A stretch of DNA of 64,000 bases from Leptospira jelokensis (GTDB lineage: Bacteria; Spirochaetota; Leptospiria; Leptospirales; Leptospiraceae). Where the stretch lies: positions 395,501 through 459,500 of the forward strand of contig NZ_RQGH01000011.1 in NCBI RefSeq assembly GCF_004769635.1. The letters are read 5' to 3'. Shown in pieces: positions 1 through 8,505 of the stretch (position 1 is its first letter; every line of letters begins with the position of its first letter). The notes beneath the pieces were generated by a model. It saw only the letters and a program-made list of their open reading frames with translations. It searched no databases and had not been told where the DNA came from. A program made the translations under genes and the position numbers.

Positions 1-10
1 TGGTTTTGAA

Positions 11-943
11 TCACTTAACAGTTCCATTCAGAATCCAGTCTTGTACCAGTTTGGCGGACAATTTTGGATCCTCAATCATTGGTGCATGGCCCATACCTTC
101 TAGAAGTACTGTTTCGAGTTTGGTTTTTAGTTTCTTTTGCAAAACTTCCATCACGGAGTAATGGATCACTTTGTCTTCTTTGCCCCAAATGGTAAGGCAA
201 GGTGATTGGATTTTGGATAATTGGGATTCCAAAAAGAAACCTTCCTTTCTGATTTGTTCTAGGATGTGCGCGTTCCAATTCCTGTTGGCGACGGATTTTT
301 CAGCAAAGTAGGTTTTCAAAAATCCAGGCAGGTAGGGTGGGTTCACAAAGGTAAACCGAAGCAATCGGTCAAAGTCTTCTTTGTCTTTGACAAGGAGTGG
401 GCTTTCTTTCCCTGAAAGGACAATGGTTTGCATTTCGCTTGGTACTGGGCTTTTGATCCCTGCATTATCAAATAGGATCAGTGACTTTACTTGTTTGGGA
501 AATTTTGCAGCAAAGATCCCCGCAATCCCGCCACCCATAGAATTCCCAGCAATATGGAATTCCTTCAAACCCAATGTTTCGGTAAATTTTTGTAATCGGA
601 TGGATTGGGCTTCTTGGGTGTAGTCCATTCCTTCTGGTTTACTCGAATCTCCGAATCCAGGTAAATCGGGAGCAATCACTCGGATATTTTTGGGAAGGTG
701 TCTTGTGAATCGTGTCCAATGGTCTTTGTCACCACCAAATCCGTGTACAACGAGAAGTGTTTCTCCATTTCCTGTTTTTTCTGTATACTTCCACTCCAGA
801 TCTTCGACCACAATGGACTTGGTTTCCAAATCAGAACGGTATCTTTCGAGACTAATACCTGTTTTGTGAAGCTGCGAAGCACAACCTAGAAGGGCGAAAA
901 TTGAGAGGTAAAATAAACGATTGGGTTTCAGATTTGATTTCAT
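11..943 (-). CDS. alpha/beta-hydrolase lipoprotein
   Basis: This 310-residue protein starts with a signal peptide ending in a lipobox (LLG-C, Cys21), so it should be a membrane-anchored lipoprotein. The rest is a complete alpha/beta hydrolase fold. The oxyanion motif HGFGG is at 67-71, the nucleophile elbow GNSMG places Ser135, Asp257 follows strand 7 (WGKED), and the catalytic His286 lies in GMGHAP. The whole triad is present, so an esterase, lipase or C-C hydrolase activity is likely, but the substrate cannot be read from the sequence. It is monocistronic and points away from the tRNA to its right. Family call is firm, substrate unknown. Confidence 0.88.
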   Translation of the reverse strand: MKSNLKPNRLFYLSIFALLGCASQLHKTGISLERYRSDLETKSIVVEDLEWKYTEKTGNGETLLVVHGFGGDKDHWTRFTRHLPKNIRVIAPDLPGFGDSSKPEGMDYTQEAQSIRLQKFTETLGLKEFHIAGNSMGGGIAGIFAAKFPKQVKSLILFDNAGIKSPVPSEMQTIVLSGKESPLLVKDKEDFDRLLRFTFVNPPYLPGFLKTYFAEKSVANRNWNAHILEQIRKEGFFLESQLSKIQSPCLTIWGKEDKVIHYSVMEVLQKKLKTKLETVLLEGMGHAPMIEDPKLSAKLVQDWILNGTVK

Positions 944-973
944 TTGGGTCCTTACAAAAAATTCAAAGGTTCG

Positions 974-1001
974 TTGACAGAGGGCTATGAAAAAATACTT
1001 T
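974..1001 (+). promoter_or_regulatory. sigma-70-type promoter of tRNA-Phe
   Basis: A perfect -35 box TTGACA (974-979) and a -10-like TACTTT (996-1001) are separated by 16 bases. They end 12 bases before the first tRNA nucleotide, the distance expected for a stable-RNA promoter. Inferred from sequence only. Confidence 0.55.
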
Positions 1002-1013
1002 GGTCGTAACCGA

Positions 1014-1086
<73 letters not shown>

Positions 1087-1093
1087 AGGTTAC

Positions 1094-1351
1094 CTATTTT
1101 CCCGCCTTTCTTTCTTCTCCCATTGACCAAAGTCCTAAAAATTCGTTTTCTTCCACCTTTTTGCAGAGTTCAGGTTTATAAAGTTTTTTGACAGGTGGTT
1201 TCGGATAGATATGGATCTCGTCATTATCTGGAATGAAGGTGAGCATTCGTAAAATTGTATCTTGGCCTTCGATTTCATACATGGTATAGGACATACCTTT
1301 GGAAGGAATGATTTGGGATGTTTCCAAATACTTGCGAGTGGTATCAGACAT
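1094..1351 (-). CDS. hypothetical protein, 85 aa
   Basis: Small, charged, soluble protein with no signal peptide or membrane segment. It has a Tyr/Pro-rich middle (HIYPKPP near 47-53) and a basic C-terminus. I do not recognise a family. It starts 35 bases after the stop of the MocR-type gene on the same strand and could be co-transcribed with it. It ends 7 bases from the 3' end of the convergent tRNA. Codon use resembles the neighbours, which supports a real gene. Confidence 0.6.
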   Translation of the reverse strand: MSDTTRKYLETSQIIPSKGMSYTMYEIEGQDTILRMLTFIPDNDEIHIYPKPPVKKLYKPELCKKVEENEFLGLWSMGEERKAGK

Positions 1352-1386
1352 ATCCTATATGTGTGAAAGGTTTCTTTTCATAGCAA

Positions 1387-2811
1387 CTAAAAAGTACCCT
1401 TTGAAGTTCCATTTTTTCGGAAACGTTTTGCAAAGAGAATCAGTTTCTCTCTGATTTTGGGAGATAGTCCCACAGATACATTGATACGAAAAAAATGATT
1501 CCAATGTTTGGATAATCCAAACAAAGAACCTGGTGCAATGGCCATACCCAATTTTTTTGCTTCCATTAAGAGTTTATCACCATCTAACTTTGATTCTATC
1601 CAAAGTACAAATCCCCCATCTGGTTTTGTAATGTGAAGATTTCCATCACTCTCTTTGTTTAGTAAGTTGGTATAGTCCAAACAAAGTTTTTGATACTGGG
1701 CACGTAAACCTTTTAGATGCCTTTCATAGGTTTGTCGTTTTAAGTATTCGAGAATACAAATTTGGGTTGGATGGTTTTCTGAGATTTTAAAGGCTCGTGC
1801 AATTTTTGAAATTGATTGGATACCAGTTTTTGTTGTTACCCATCCTATCCTTAACCCAGGCGATAGAGTTTTTGAAAACGAAGAACACAAAAATGATTTA
1901 GGTCCACCGATCATTTGTGAAAAATAACTCAACAATGGTTTGGGTCTTGTACCTGTATGAAACAAATCTCCATAAATATCATCTTCGATGAGATGGATTC
2001 CGTAATGAAAACAAATTTTCGCCAATTCCATTTTAGTATCCTCACGAAATAAATACCCATTTGGGTTATTAAAATTAGCGGAAAACAAAAACACCTTTGG
2101 TTTGTGGCGTTTGATGAGTTTCTCAAATTCATTTGTATTGATTCCTTCCGTAGGTCTGTAAGGAATTTCTACAACCTTTAACTTTAAAGTTTCGAGAATT
2201 TGGAATAAACCTACATAAATGGGGGAAGGCACAATGACTGTATCACCTGGTTCTGTGACGGCAAACAAGGAATAGGTGATTGCTTCTGTACATCCGGTTG
2301 TGATTTGGATTTGTTTGGCACTGACTCTAAATCCATGCATTGAAGATCGTATGGCCAACCACTCTCTCAGTTGCGGATTTCCTTGTAAATCGCCATAACT
2401 GAATGTATCCTGATAAAGCAGTGCTCTTTTGTATGCGGAATGTAATTCTGAAATCGGTAAATAACGATCTGCTGGGATGGCGGCTCCAAACGAAATGAGT
2501 TTTGGGTCCATCACAGTATTCATGATTTGTTGGATTCGGTCGTCTGCTTCAACAGTTTCAAAATATTCGTTTTGAGGTCCAAGGATGATTGAATTTATAT
2601 TTTTGTGAACATAATATCCTGATTTGTTGATCACATAGATATACCCTTCTTCTTCTAAAATACGATACGCTTCTTTTGCAGTTGTCAAACTACATGATTT
2701 TAATGTTTGGATTTCTCGAAGTGATGGGATTTTTTCGTTCTCAGAATAATAACCTGACTGAATTTCCATTTTTAAATCAGAGACAAGTTTTTGGTATTTC
2801 GTTTTTACCAT
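1387..2811 (-). CDS. MocR/PdxR-type GntR regulator with aminotransferase domain
   Basis: An N-terminal winged helix of the GntR type (about 70 residues, with the recognition region near SLTTAKEAYRIL) is joined by a short linker to a fold-type I aminotransferase domain. PLP-site residues are visible. Counted from the upstream ATG at 2835, these are the NNPNG loop near 256-260, Asp285/Tyr288 in EDDIY, the Schiff-base Lys322 in SFSKTLSPG, and the carboxylate-binding Arg450. The start at 2811 (MVKTKYQ) is preferred because family members begin a few residues before the first helix; the ATG at 2835 would add eight residues. MocR proteins usually sense PLP or an amino-acid adduct and regulate the adjacent divergent gene, here another aminotransferase. 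Confidence 0.87.
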   Translation of the reverse strand: MVKTKYQKLVSDLKMEIQSGYYSENEKIPSLREIQTLKSCSLTTAKEAYRILEEEGYIYVINKSGYYVHKNINSIILGPQNEYFETVEADDRIQQIMNTVMDPKLISFGAAIPADRYLPISELHSAYKRALLYQDTFSYGDLQGNPQLREWLAIRSSMHGFRVSAKQIQITTGCTEAITYSLFAVTEPGDTVIVPSPIYVGLFQILETLKLKVVEIPYRPTEGINTNEFEKLIKRHKPKVFLFSANFNNPNGYLFREDTKMELAKICFHYGIHLIEDDIYGDLFHTGTRPKPLLSYFSQMIGGPKSFLCSSFSKTLSPGLRIGWVTTKTGIQSISKIARAFKISENHPTQICILEYLKRQTYERHLKGLRAQYQKLCLDYTNLLNKESDGNLHITKPDGGFVLWIESKLDGDKLLMEAKKLGMAIAPGSLFGLSKHWNHFFRINVSVGLSPKIREKLILFAKRFRKNGTSKGTF

Positions 2812-2849
2812 CTGTATACCTATAGATAAAATCATCTGTATATGGACAG
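2810..2849. promoter_or_regulatory. candidate MocR operator: direct plus inverted ATCTGT half-sites
   Basis: The divergent promoter region carries ATCTGT at 2810-2815 and again at 2832-2837, 22 bp apart (two helical turns), within the longer direct repeat CATCTGTATA. An inverted copy, ACAGAT, lies at 2844-2849. Paired direct repeats with an additional inverted half-site are the arrangement described for MocR/PdxR operators. One half-site overlaps the preferred start codon of the regulator, which suggests autoregulation. Function is inferred. Confidence 0.5.
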
Positions 2850-2877
2850 ATTTGATTCTATTTGGTAATTTATTTAC

Positions 2878-4071
2878 ATGGAAACAAATTTTGTAAATCT
2901 TTATTTGGCTGAGAGGACAAGGGAAATTCGTTCTTCTGCCATTCGTGATATTTTAAAAATCACTGTCTCCGATTCTGAATTTCTTTCTTTTGCGGGGGGA
3001 CTACCCAATCCAAGTTTACTTCCCACTGATTTATTGGATATGGCCACTGAATTTGCCATTCGATCCATGAGAGATGTTGCCTTTCAATATGGGGAATCAG
3101 AAGGGTACAAATCATTACGGGAAATTGTAAGGGAACAATTCGTTAGTGAAAGAGGAATTGATGATCGGTCAATTTGCATCACAAGTGGATCCCAACAAGG
3201 TTTGGATATACTTGGAAAACTTTTGATGGACCAAAAAACCAATGTTCTATTAGAAAACCCAGTGTATCTAGGTGCTTTGCAGGCTTTTTCTCCCTATCGA
3301 CCCAATTTGATTTCACTCACAATGGAGGTTGATGGCCCAAATCTCGATGCACTTGGGAAAATTTTATCTGAGAAAAAGGTCCATTGTTTTTATGCCAATC
3401 CTAGTTACCAAAATCCATCCACTTGCACTTGGTCCGTCGCCAAACGAAAGGAAGTCGCTTCGCTATTGGATAAACATGAGGTCATTCTCATTGAAGATGA
3501 AGCCTATTTGTTTTTGGATTTTACGGGAACCTTATACCCATCAATCGCTTCCTTTCGAAAAAAAAGAGATCTAAGTTTTGTTTTGGGAAGTTTTTCGAAA
3601 ATCTTATCACCTGGTTTTCGTTTGGGATGGGTAAGTGTTCCAAAACCATACCAAAACATCTTCATTGCCACAAAACAAGGAAACGATCTCAACTCGAATC
3701 AGTTTTCGCAAATCGTTTTGTACCATCTCCTTTTGCATATGGACATACAAAAACATGTACAAAAGGTCCAATCCTTTTACGCACACCAAAAGGATTATTT
3801 GGTCGGTTTGTTAAAACAATACCTACCCGAAGTTAGGTTTCAAAATCCACTTGGTGGTATGTTTTTGTGGGTAGAGTTTCCCCATGTTTCTGAAACAGAA
3901 ATGATGCGTAAAATCATGGAAAAAAAAGTTGTGATGGTACCTGGGAACGAGTTTCGTTTGGAGCCATCAGAAGTGGCATTCTTTCGGATGAATTTTAGTT
4001 TTTTAAAGGAAACGGAAATGGAAGACGGGGTTCGGCGTATCCAGGATGTGTACCGCGACATAATTACGTAA
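2878..4071 (+). CDS. PLP-dependent class I/II aminotransferase
   Basis: A 397-residue fold-type I aminotransferase similar to the 2-aminoadipate/aromatic (LysN-like) group. It shows the N-terminal substrate loop SFAGGLP (37-43), the PLP phosphate/ring region with Asp207 and Tyr210 in EDEAY, the Schiff-base Lys241 in SFSKILSPG, and the C-terminal carboxylate-binding Arg370. It uses 2-oxoglutarate or a related acceptor; the amino donor is not predictable. It is divergent from the MocR-type gene across the operator-like repeats, so it is the probable regulatory target. No clear Shine-Dalgarno sequence precedes the ATG. Confidence 0.88.
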   Translation: METNFVNLYLAERTREIRSSAIRDILKITVSDSEFLSFAGGLPNPSLLPTDLLDMATEFAIRSMRDVAFQYGESEGYKSLREIVREQFVSERGIDDRSICITSGSQQGLDILGKLLMDQKTNVLLENPVYLGALQAFSPYRPNLISLTMEVDGPNLDALGKILSEKKVHCFYANPSYQNPSTCTWSVAKRKEVASLLDKHEVILIEDEAYLFLDFTGTLYPSIASFRKKRDLSFVLGSFSKILSPGFRLGWVSVPKPYQNIFIATKQGNDLNSNQFSQIVLYHLLLHMDIQKHVQKVQSFYAHQKDYLVGLLKQYLPEVRFQNPLGGMFLWVEFPHVSETEMMRKIMEKKVVMVPGNEFRLEPSEVAFFRMNFSFLKETEMEDGVRRIQDVYRDIIT

Positions 4072-4092
4072 CATGCGTTTAGTAAAAATGGG

Positions 4093-4121
4093 TTGACAAT
4101 TGCTAATCGTATGTTTACTTA
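4093..4121 (+). promoter_or_regulatory. promoter before small ORF, possibly giving a leaderless mRNA
   Basis: A perfect TTGACA (4093-4098), a 17-base spacer and TACTTA (4116-4121) match the promoter shape seen at the tRNA. The next ATG begins at 4128, about where transcription would start, so the message may be leaderless or nearly so. Confidence 0.4.
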
Positions 4122-4127
4122 TTAAAT

Positions 4128-4283
4128 ATGAAGCCTGCAGTCACCAAAGCTTTGCACCCCAAGTTTTCTGTTCTCAGTTTGGAAGAAAAATTGGAAATCC
4201 TAAAGGAAGACCCAAGTTTTCGTATGTTAGTGGAGCAAATGTACCAAAACTATAAGGAAAATAGGTCCACTGTGATTCTTTGA
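4128..4283 (+). CDS. small hypothetical protein, 51 aa
   Basis: ATG at 4128 opens 51 codons ending in TGA. The product (MKPAVTKALHP...) has an amphipathic, acidic central helix (SLEEKLEILKED) and a Tyr/Asn-rich end. There is no ribosome-binding site, but a good promoter ends six bases before the ATG. The balanced composition and helical pattern argue for a real protein over chance. No family recognised. It sits between the aminotransferase and the 142-aa protein and may be co-transcribed with the latter. Confidence 0.42.
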   Translation: MKPAVTKALHPKFSVLSLEEKLEILKEDPSFRMLVEQMYQNYKENRSTVIL

Positions 4284-4332
4284 TTTGCTTCTCTTTGCAT
4301 GGAGTGGTTCTATGGAAGGAAAGTAGGTAATT

Positions 4333-4761
4333 ATGAATTTAGATCTCACTGCACAAGAAACAAAACAACTTTTGGATGCATTAACCGTATTCGAATGGGT
4401 GAGCAATTCTCCCCATGAAGAATCAGACCCAAGCATAGACAGTTTCCTGCAATCTATATTAAAAAAACTTTCGAAAGGAATGGAAAATAATCCAATTTCA
4501 GAAGAGAATGGGATGTTCACAGTAGCAGAAGAATACTTCCAAGAAGTATTTGAGTCCTATATCGAACCTTATAATGATGATGTGTTTTGGACAGAACTCA
4601 CAACGGAACTTGCACAAAGAGACTTAGAACTATCAATTTCAGAAAAAGAATTGGAAGCAATGTCACAAGAAGCCTACGAAACAAAAGTAGCAAAAGAAGC
4701 AGAGAAGTATGATGCTGAGTTCGAAAAAAATGGTGTCGATCGTTTGTTCTTAAAAAAATAA
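4333..4761 (+). CDS. acidic hypothetical protein, 142 aa
   Basis: Very acidic, Glu-rich soluble protein without signal or membrane segment, predicted mostly helical (for example ISEKELEAMSQEAYETK near 100-116). A purine-rich AGGAAAG lies just upstream of the ATG. No family recognised. It is convergent with the SpoIIE-type phosphatase gene (39 bases between stops), so a functional link is not implied. Confidence 0.68.
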   Translation: MNLDLTAQETKQLLDALTVFEWVSNSPHEESDPSIDSFLQSILKKLSKGMENNPISEENGMFTVAEEYFQEVFESYIEPYNDDVFWTELTTELAQRDLELSISEKELEAMSQEAYETKVAKEAEKYDAEFEKNGVDRLFLKK

Positions 4762-4800
4762 ATGGATTTGCCAGCTGGGGAAGGCTGCATGCATACCAAC

Positions 4801-6888
4801 CTATGTTGTTGTTTCTTTTTCCTTTTCCCATTCAATTAAAATCACAGTTTGGTCATCCTCTTGTTCTTCTTTCCCTTGGAATAAAAACAATTGGATGACA
4901 AGTTCAGCAAGCACTCGTTCTGATTCTTTGGATTCAAAATCAGAAACTATTTTTTGCATCCGATCCATTCCAAATTCTTCCCTTGTCTCATTTTTTTGTT
5001 CTAACATTCCGTCTGTGAACAATAAAAATCGATCTCCTTCTGCAATGGAAAACTGTTTTTGTGTATAGGGTTGGTCTTTTCTTAATCCAATGATATTTCC
5101 GGTTCTGTTTAATATGATTTGTGATCCTTTTGATTGGAAAATTTGGTTTGGGTGACCAGCTGACGAATAGTAGACGGTCTTTGTCCTTGTATCAATATCC
5201 AATAAAAAACCAGAAAATACAATTTTTAATCCAGAAAATTTGTTTTGGATTTTTTGGTTTAAGTGGTTCATCAAATCATCTGTTTTCGTAATAAACCGTT
5301 TGATGGCTTCGTATTCAGATTTGATGGCCATTGTGTAAAGTGCTGCTTGGATCCCATGGCCTGTGGCATCCGCGATAAAAAATCGAACAATTCCATTGTC
5401 CAACTCAAAGATATCGTAAAAGTCGCCACCAACTTCGTCTTGGGGTTGGAAGTAGAGATGAATTTTTAAAGGAGAAAACTTGATCCCATCTTCAGGAAGG
5501 ATTTTTTGTTGGATCTTTTTGGCGAGGAGTAAGTCTTTTTTGATCCTGCCTAAACTTGAGTTTAACTGGTATGTCCTTTCCGAAACAATTTGTTCCAAGT
5601 TTTCTGTGACTGCTAATAAGGATTCATTGCTAATCTTTAAACTTTCGGCAAGTTCCTCCGCTCGCACAAAGGCATTGGCAATCCGACTGGATAAAATCAG
5701 TGATTGGATGAAGATAAAACAGAGTAGGGCATAAGGAGTCAGGCCAATGCCCCGACTATTCAAACTATGTTTTAAAATATCAAATGATACTGAAAATGCT
5801 AAGATGAGCAAACCAACCAAAAACAGTTTTGAGTTGGGTCTACTGGCTATGACTGCTTTTAGGTTGATGTGGATGACATATCCAATGATGAGAAAGGCTA
5901 AAATCTGAAATCCATATAATAAGATAGTAAATACAGAAATGGGAAGGAACAATGTGAAAGCAAAGATTGTACTCGCAACCAATGCGCGCCTTACATGTTT
6001 GATTTTGGATTCTTCAGGGAACAAAGAATGGATGAAAAGTAAAAAAGTTGGGACTGCAAAGTAATACGAAGCAAATTCGATCCGAAAAGCTGTTGGCCAG
6101 TGGAATCTTGGAAAGAGTTCCAAAATATAACGTTCACCCGTAAACGCCAAACGGATTCCGAGTAACACACAAAAGATGGCAAAGTAAAAAATAGAAGTTT
6201 CTTTTCGTTTGTAAAAATACAAACCGAAGTGATAGAGTCCAATGAGGGAAAGGGCACCTAGTAAAAATAACTCCCGTCCATTGGCGAGCATCTTCTCCCG
6301 ATCCATGATGTATTTATTACCGAGAATGGGTTGGCCCCAAAACCCACCAAAATTGTTTTCATAATTGGCGATATGAAACACTAGTTCCACAACCTCTGCA
6401 TCGGGGATCAGAGTGTAGTATCTAGATTTGATGCGAGGAGTATCATCAAATTGATTGATGCCTGGTTTTCCTTGTCCACCGATGAGCACTCCATTGGCAA
6501 AAAAACGGTAAGAGGAAGCAACATCTGGGATATAAATCCGTAACTCTTGGCCAACGGTTTGTTCATTGATATGGATGAACCCACGTAAGGTGGCCTTTCC
6601 TGTCCTAGGCAATTCGATCCCACCATATTCTTCTCCTTGCCAGGAATTTGGAATTGCCAGATAACCAGTCAGTTCCTTTTTTCCGTGGAAAGGTGGGTAA
6701 TGGAATTCATCAAAGTACAACTCCCATTCACCTTGTAAATCAATGGCAGTTGTTTCTTTAAAATTGATTTCCCTTGCATCCAATACCCCTTGCCGGAAAC
6801 GATAACTATCGCCGATATCAGGATTTTGGCAATTCGAAGTCACAAAGACAGCTGTGGCGATTGCCACAATGGAGAAGAATTTTCGCAT
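4801..6888 (-). CDS. 7TMR-DISM SpoIIE-type (PP2C) serine phosphatase, lipobox N-terminus
   Basis: A 695-residue membrane sensor phosphatase. Its signal sequence ends TSN-C (Cys20), so the N-terminus may be lipidated. It continues with a periplasmic beta-sandwich of the 7TMR-DISM type (about 30-190), seven membrane helices (about 205-400), a coiled coil (405-450) and a SpoIIE/PP2C domain (465-690). Metal-binding residues are intact: EVGGDFYD (Asp489, Asp492), DATGHG (Asp507), TDG (Asp626) and EDDQ (Asp678/679). RsbU-like enzymes dephosphorylate anti-sigma antagonists in response to a signal; no STAS or HPK partner gene is adjacent. Monocistronic. Confidence 0.9.
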   Translation of the reverse strand: MRKFFSIVAIATAVFVTSNCQNPDIGDSYRFRQGVLDAREINFKETTAIDLQGEWELYFDEFHYPPFHGKKELTGYLAIPNSWQGEEYGGIELPRTGKATLRGFIHINEQTVGQELRIYIPDVASSYRFFANGVLIGGQGKPGINQFDDTPRIKSRYYTLIPDAEVVELVFHIANYENNFGGFWGQPILGNKYIMDREKMLANGRELFLLGALSLIGLYHFGLYFYKRKETSIFYFAIFCVLLGIRLAFTGERYILELFPRFHWPTAFRIEFASYYFAVPTFLLFIHSLFPEESKIKHVRRALVASTIFAFTLFLPISVFTILLYGFQILAFLIIGYVIHINLKAVIASRPNSKLFLVGLLILAFSVSFDILKHSLNSRGIGLTPYALLCFIFIQSLILSSRIANAFVRAEELAESLKISNESLLAVTENLEQIVSERTYQLNSSLGRIKKDLLLAKKIQQKILPEDGIKFSPLKIHLYFQPQDEVGGDFYDIFELDNGIVRFFIADATGHGIQAALYTMAIKSEYEAIKRFITKTDDLMNHLNQKIQNKFSGLKIVFSGFLLDIDTRTKTVYYSSAGHPNQIFQSKGSQIILNRTGNIIGLRKDQPYTQKQFSIAEGDRFLLFTDGMLEQKNETREEFGMDRMQKIVSDFESKESERVLAELVIQLFLFQGKEEQEDDQTVILIEWEKEKETTT

Positions 6889-6924
6889 GGGTAGAGTTTA
6901 GAGGATTCTATTTATGGGAAAGAA

Positions 6925-8247
6925 CTAATTTCGCCCAGAATATCCTATGACATCCATAAAGGCCGAAACGGAAAACACAGCCTTTCCGGGTCCAGGTTCC
7001 CCATACCCGGGAGGGGTAGGCAATCCATAAGATTCAAAGGTTTCTTTCCAGGCTCGTAACAATTCACAAAAATAAACAAGAGGTGGCCCTGCTTGTTGGC
7101 CAAGGGTTGTGTATGGTTCCGGGCACCATGCAGTGAAACGAGGCACAATCCCTTTGGACATAAAGAAATCTAACCCTTGTTTTGTGGATGTGATGGCTTC
7201 TTTTACGGTTTTGAATCCCCAAGGCTCGGAGAGTTCCACTCCACCAACAAAGTTTGGGATTACGTTTTCTGGTCCAAAAACTTCCGCAGAGTCAACTACA
7301 CGACGGATCCAATTTTCATACCCAATCCAACTTGCTTTCCCTGGGCAAATTTTTTCAAAAAGGTTTTTGTCCCAAACTTCATAATTTGGATGGTAAATTT
7401 GAATCCCCACATCTTTGAATTTTTGACAGTCTTCCTTTTCAAAGGCTTGTGCTACAAGTTTCCCCATCCAACGTTTCGGAAATTTTTTTTCAATGGCTTC
7501 AGGGTATTGGAGGTAAAAATCCACTTCTGATTTTTTCTTTAAGTTCGTGAGAACAGATCCGCCAGTAATCGTATACACTTTGGCAATTTGGTCTTCCGCA
7601 TCCACCCAAGACAGTACTTCTAAGATGTCTTCTACATCCTTCACACCTGTGTAAGGGCGTCCTGCTCCTTTTTGTTGGCGGTAGTTGTGGTTGATATCAC
7701 AGTAGGCGCATTCTTCGTCTTTTCCAAAGTACTGGCAGTTGCGAAACACAGTGAGGTACAATAAGTACCCCCATTCAATCACTGGGGCAATTTCTCCGGG
7801 CAGTTTTCCCGATTTTGTTTTGTGTCTGTACCAAGAAGGGATGGGAGGGTATTCGGCAGTGCCAATTTCTGTTTCTTCCAAGAAGAGGGTTGGTTTTCCC
7901 TCTTTCAGTTTCATTTTGTACGGTGAGTTTGGGTTGTTCCGAGTGGAAATCACCGTTTTTAAGAGGCCGAAATGCCCACCACTGATCTTTATTTCTTCAG
8001 GTGCCTTTGTGTCTGCTCCATCCTTTAGGTCAGCAAGGGGGATATGGTCAAAGGAAAAGATAAAGTAGTCCTTCGATTTGTATGGGTCTTTGACTTGAAA
8101 GGCCTCAGGGAAAAAATGAATGCCCTGCCGTAAGATGTCCTGTTTGACAATGGCTTCCATAGGAAGGTCTTTGTAATTTCTTTCCATTTCTTCCAATAAG
8201 GAAAGAGAGGAGGCAGGTCTTTGGTTCATTGTAGAGGTTTCAGCCAT
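6925..8247 (-). CDS. radical SAM protein with CX8CX2C cluster motif
   Basis: 440 residues. The likely 4Fe-4S ligands are Cys171, Cys180 and Cys183 (CQYFGKDEECAYC), spaced CX8CX2C and not the usual CX3CX2C. A glycine-rich SAM-site segment (TITGGSVLTN) follows, as does a TIM-barrel-like remainder with a C-terminal Pro/Gly-rich region (PPGYGEPGPG). About 150 residues precede the radical SAM core, longer than most. The substrate cannot be inferred. ATG at 8247 is used; an ATG six codons later (8229) is possible. It is followed by the phosphatase gene after a 36-base gap on the same strand and could be co-transcribed with it. Confidence 0.78.
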   Translation of the reverse strand: MAETSTMNQRPASSLSLLEEMERNYKDLPMEAIVKQDILRQGIHFFPEAFQVKDPYKSKDYFIFSFDHIPLADLKDGADTKAPEEIKISGGHFGLLKTVISTRNNPNSPYKMKLKEGKPTLFLEETEIGTAEYPPIPSWYRHKTKSGKLPGEIAPVIEWGYLLYLTVFRNCQYFGKDEECAYCDINHNYRQQKGAGRPYTGVKDVEDILEVLSWVDAEDQIAKVYTITGGSVLTNLKKKSEVDFYLQYPEAIEKKFPKRWMGKLVAQAFEKEDCQKFKDVGIQIYHPNYEVWDKNLFEKICPGKASWIGYENWIRRVVDSAEVFGPENVIPNFVGGVELSEPWGFKTVKEAITSTKQGLDFFMSKGIVPRFTAWCPEPYTTLGQQAGPPLVYFCELLRAWKETFESYGLPTPPGYGEPGPGKAVFSVSAFMDVIGYSGRN

Positions 8248-8454
8248 AATGGGAGTTTTTTTCTTCCTGTATCTTAGACAAAGCGATTTTCCCGAAAAAA
8301 CTTCGAAAAAGACCCGAAAATCGAAGGTTTCCTACGAAAAACCTGAATATTCGTTTACAAATCCCATCACCAAATTATTTTTTTTCCGAACTAATGAAAT
8401 TTTTTTCATTCTAGAAAAAAATAGAAAAAAACTGGGAATTTTTGATCTCCTGGT

Positions 8455-8484
8455 TTGTTGATTAGAGAGTAAGGAAATTAGTAT
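8455..8484 (+). promoter_or_regulatory. possible promoter of the FecR-domain gene
   Basis: TTGTTG (8455-8460), an 18-base spacer and TAGTAT (8479-8484) precede the FecR gene; an AGGA ribosome-binding site follows near 8495. The rest of the 258-base gap (8248-8505) is AT-rich with long A/T runs, and I see no other gene in it. Confidence 0.3.
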
Positions 8485-8505
8485 TTCACTAAGGGACAGG
8501 AAGAT

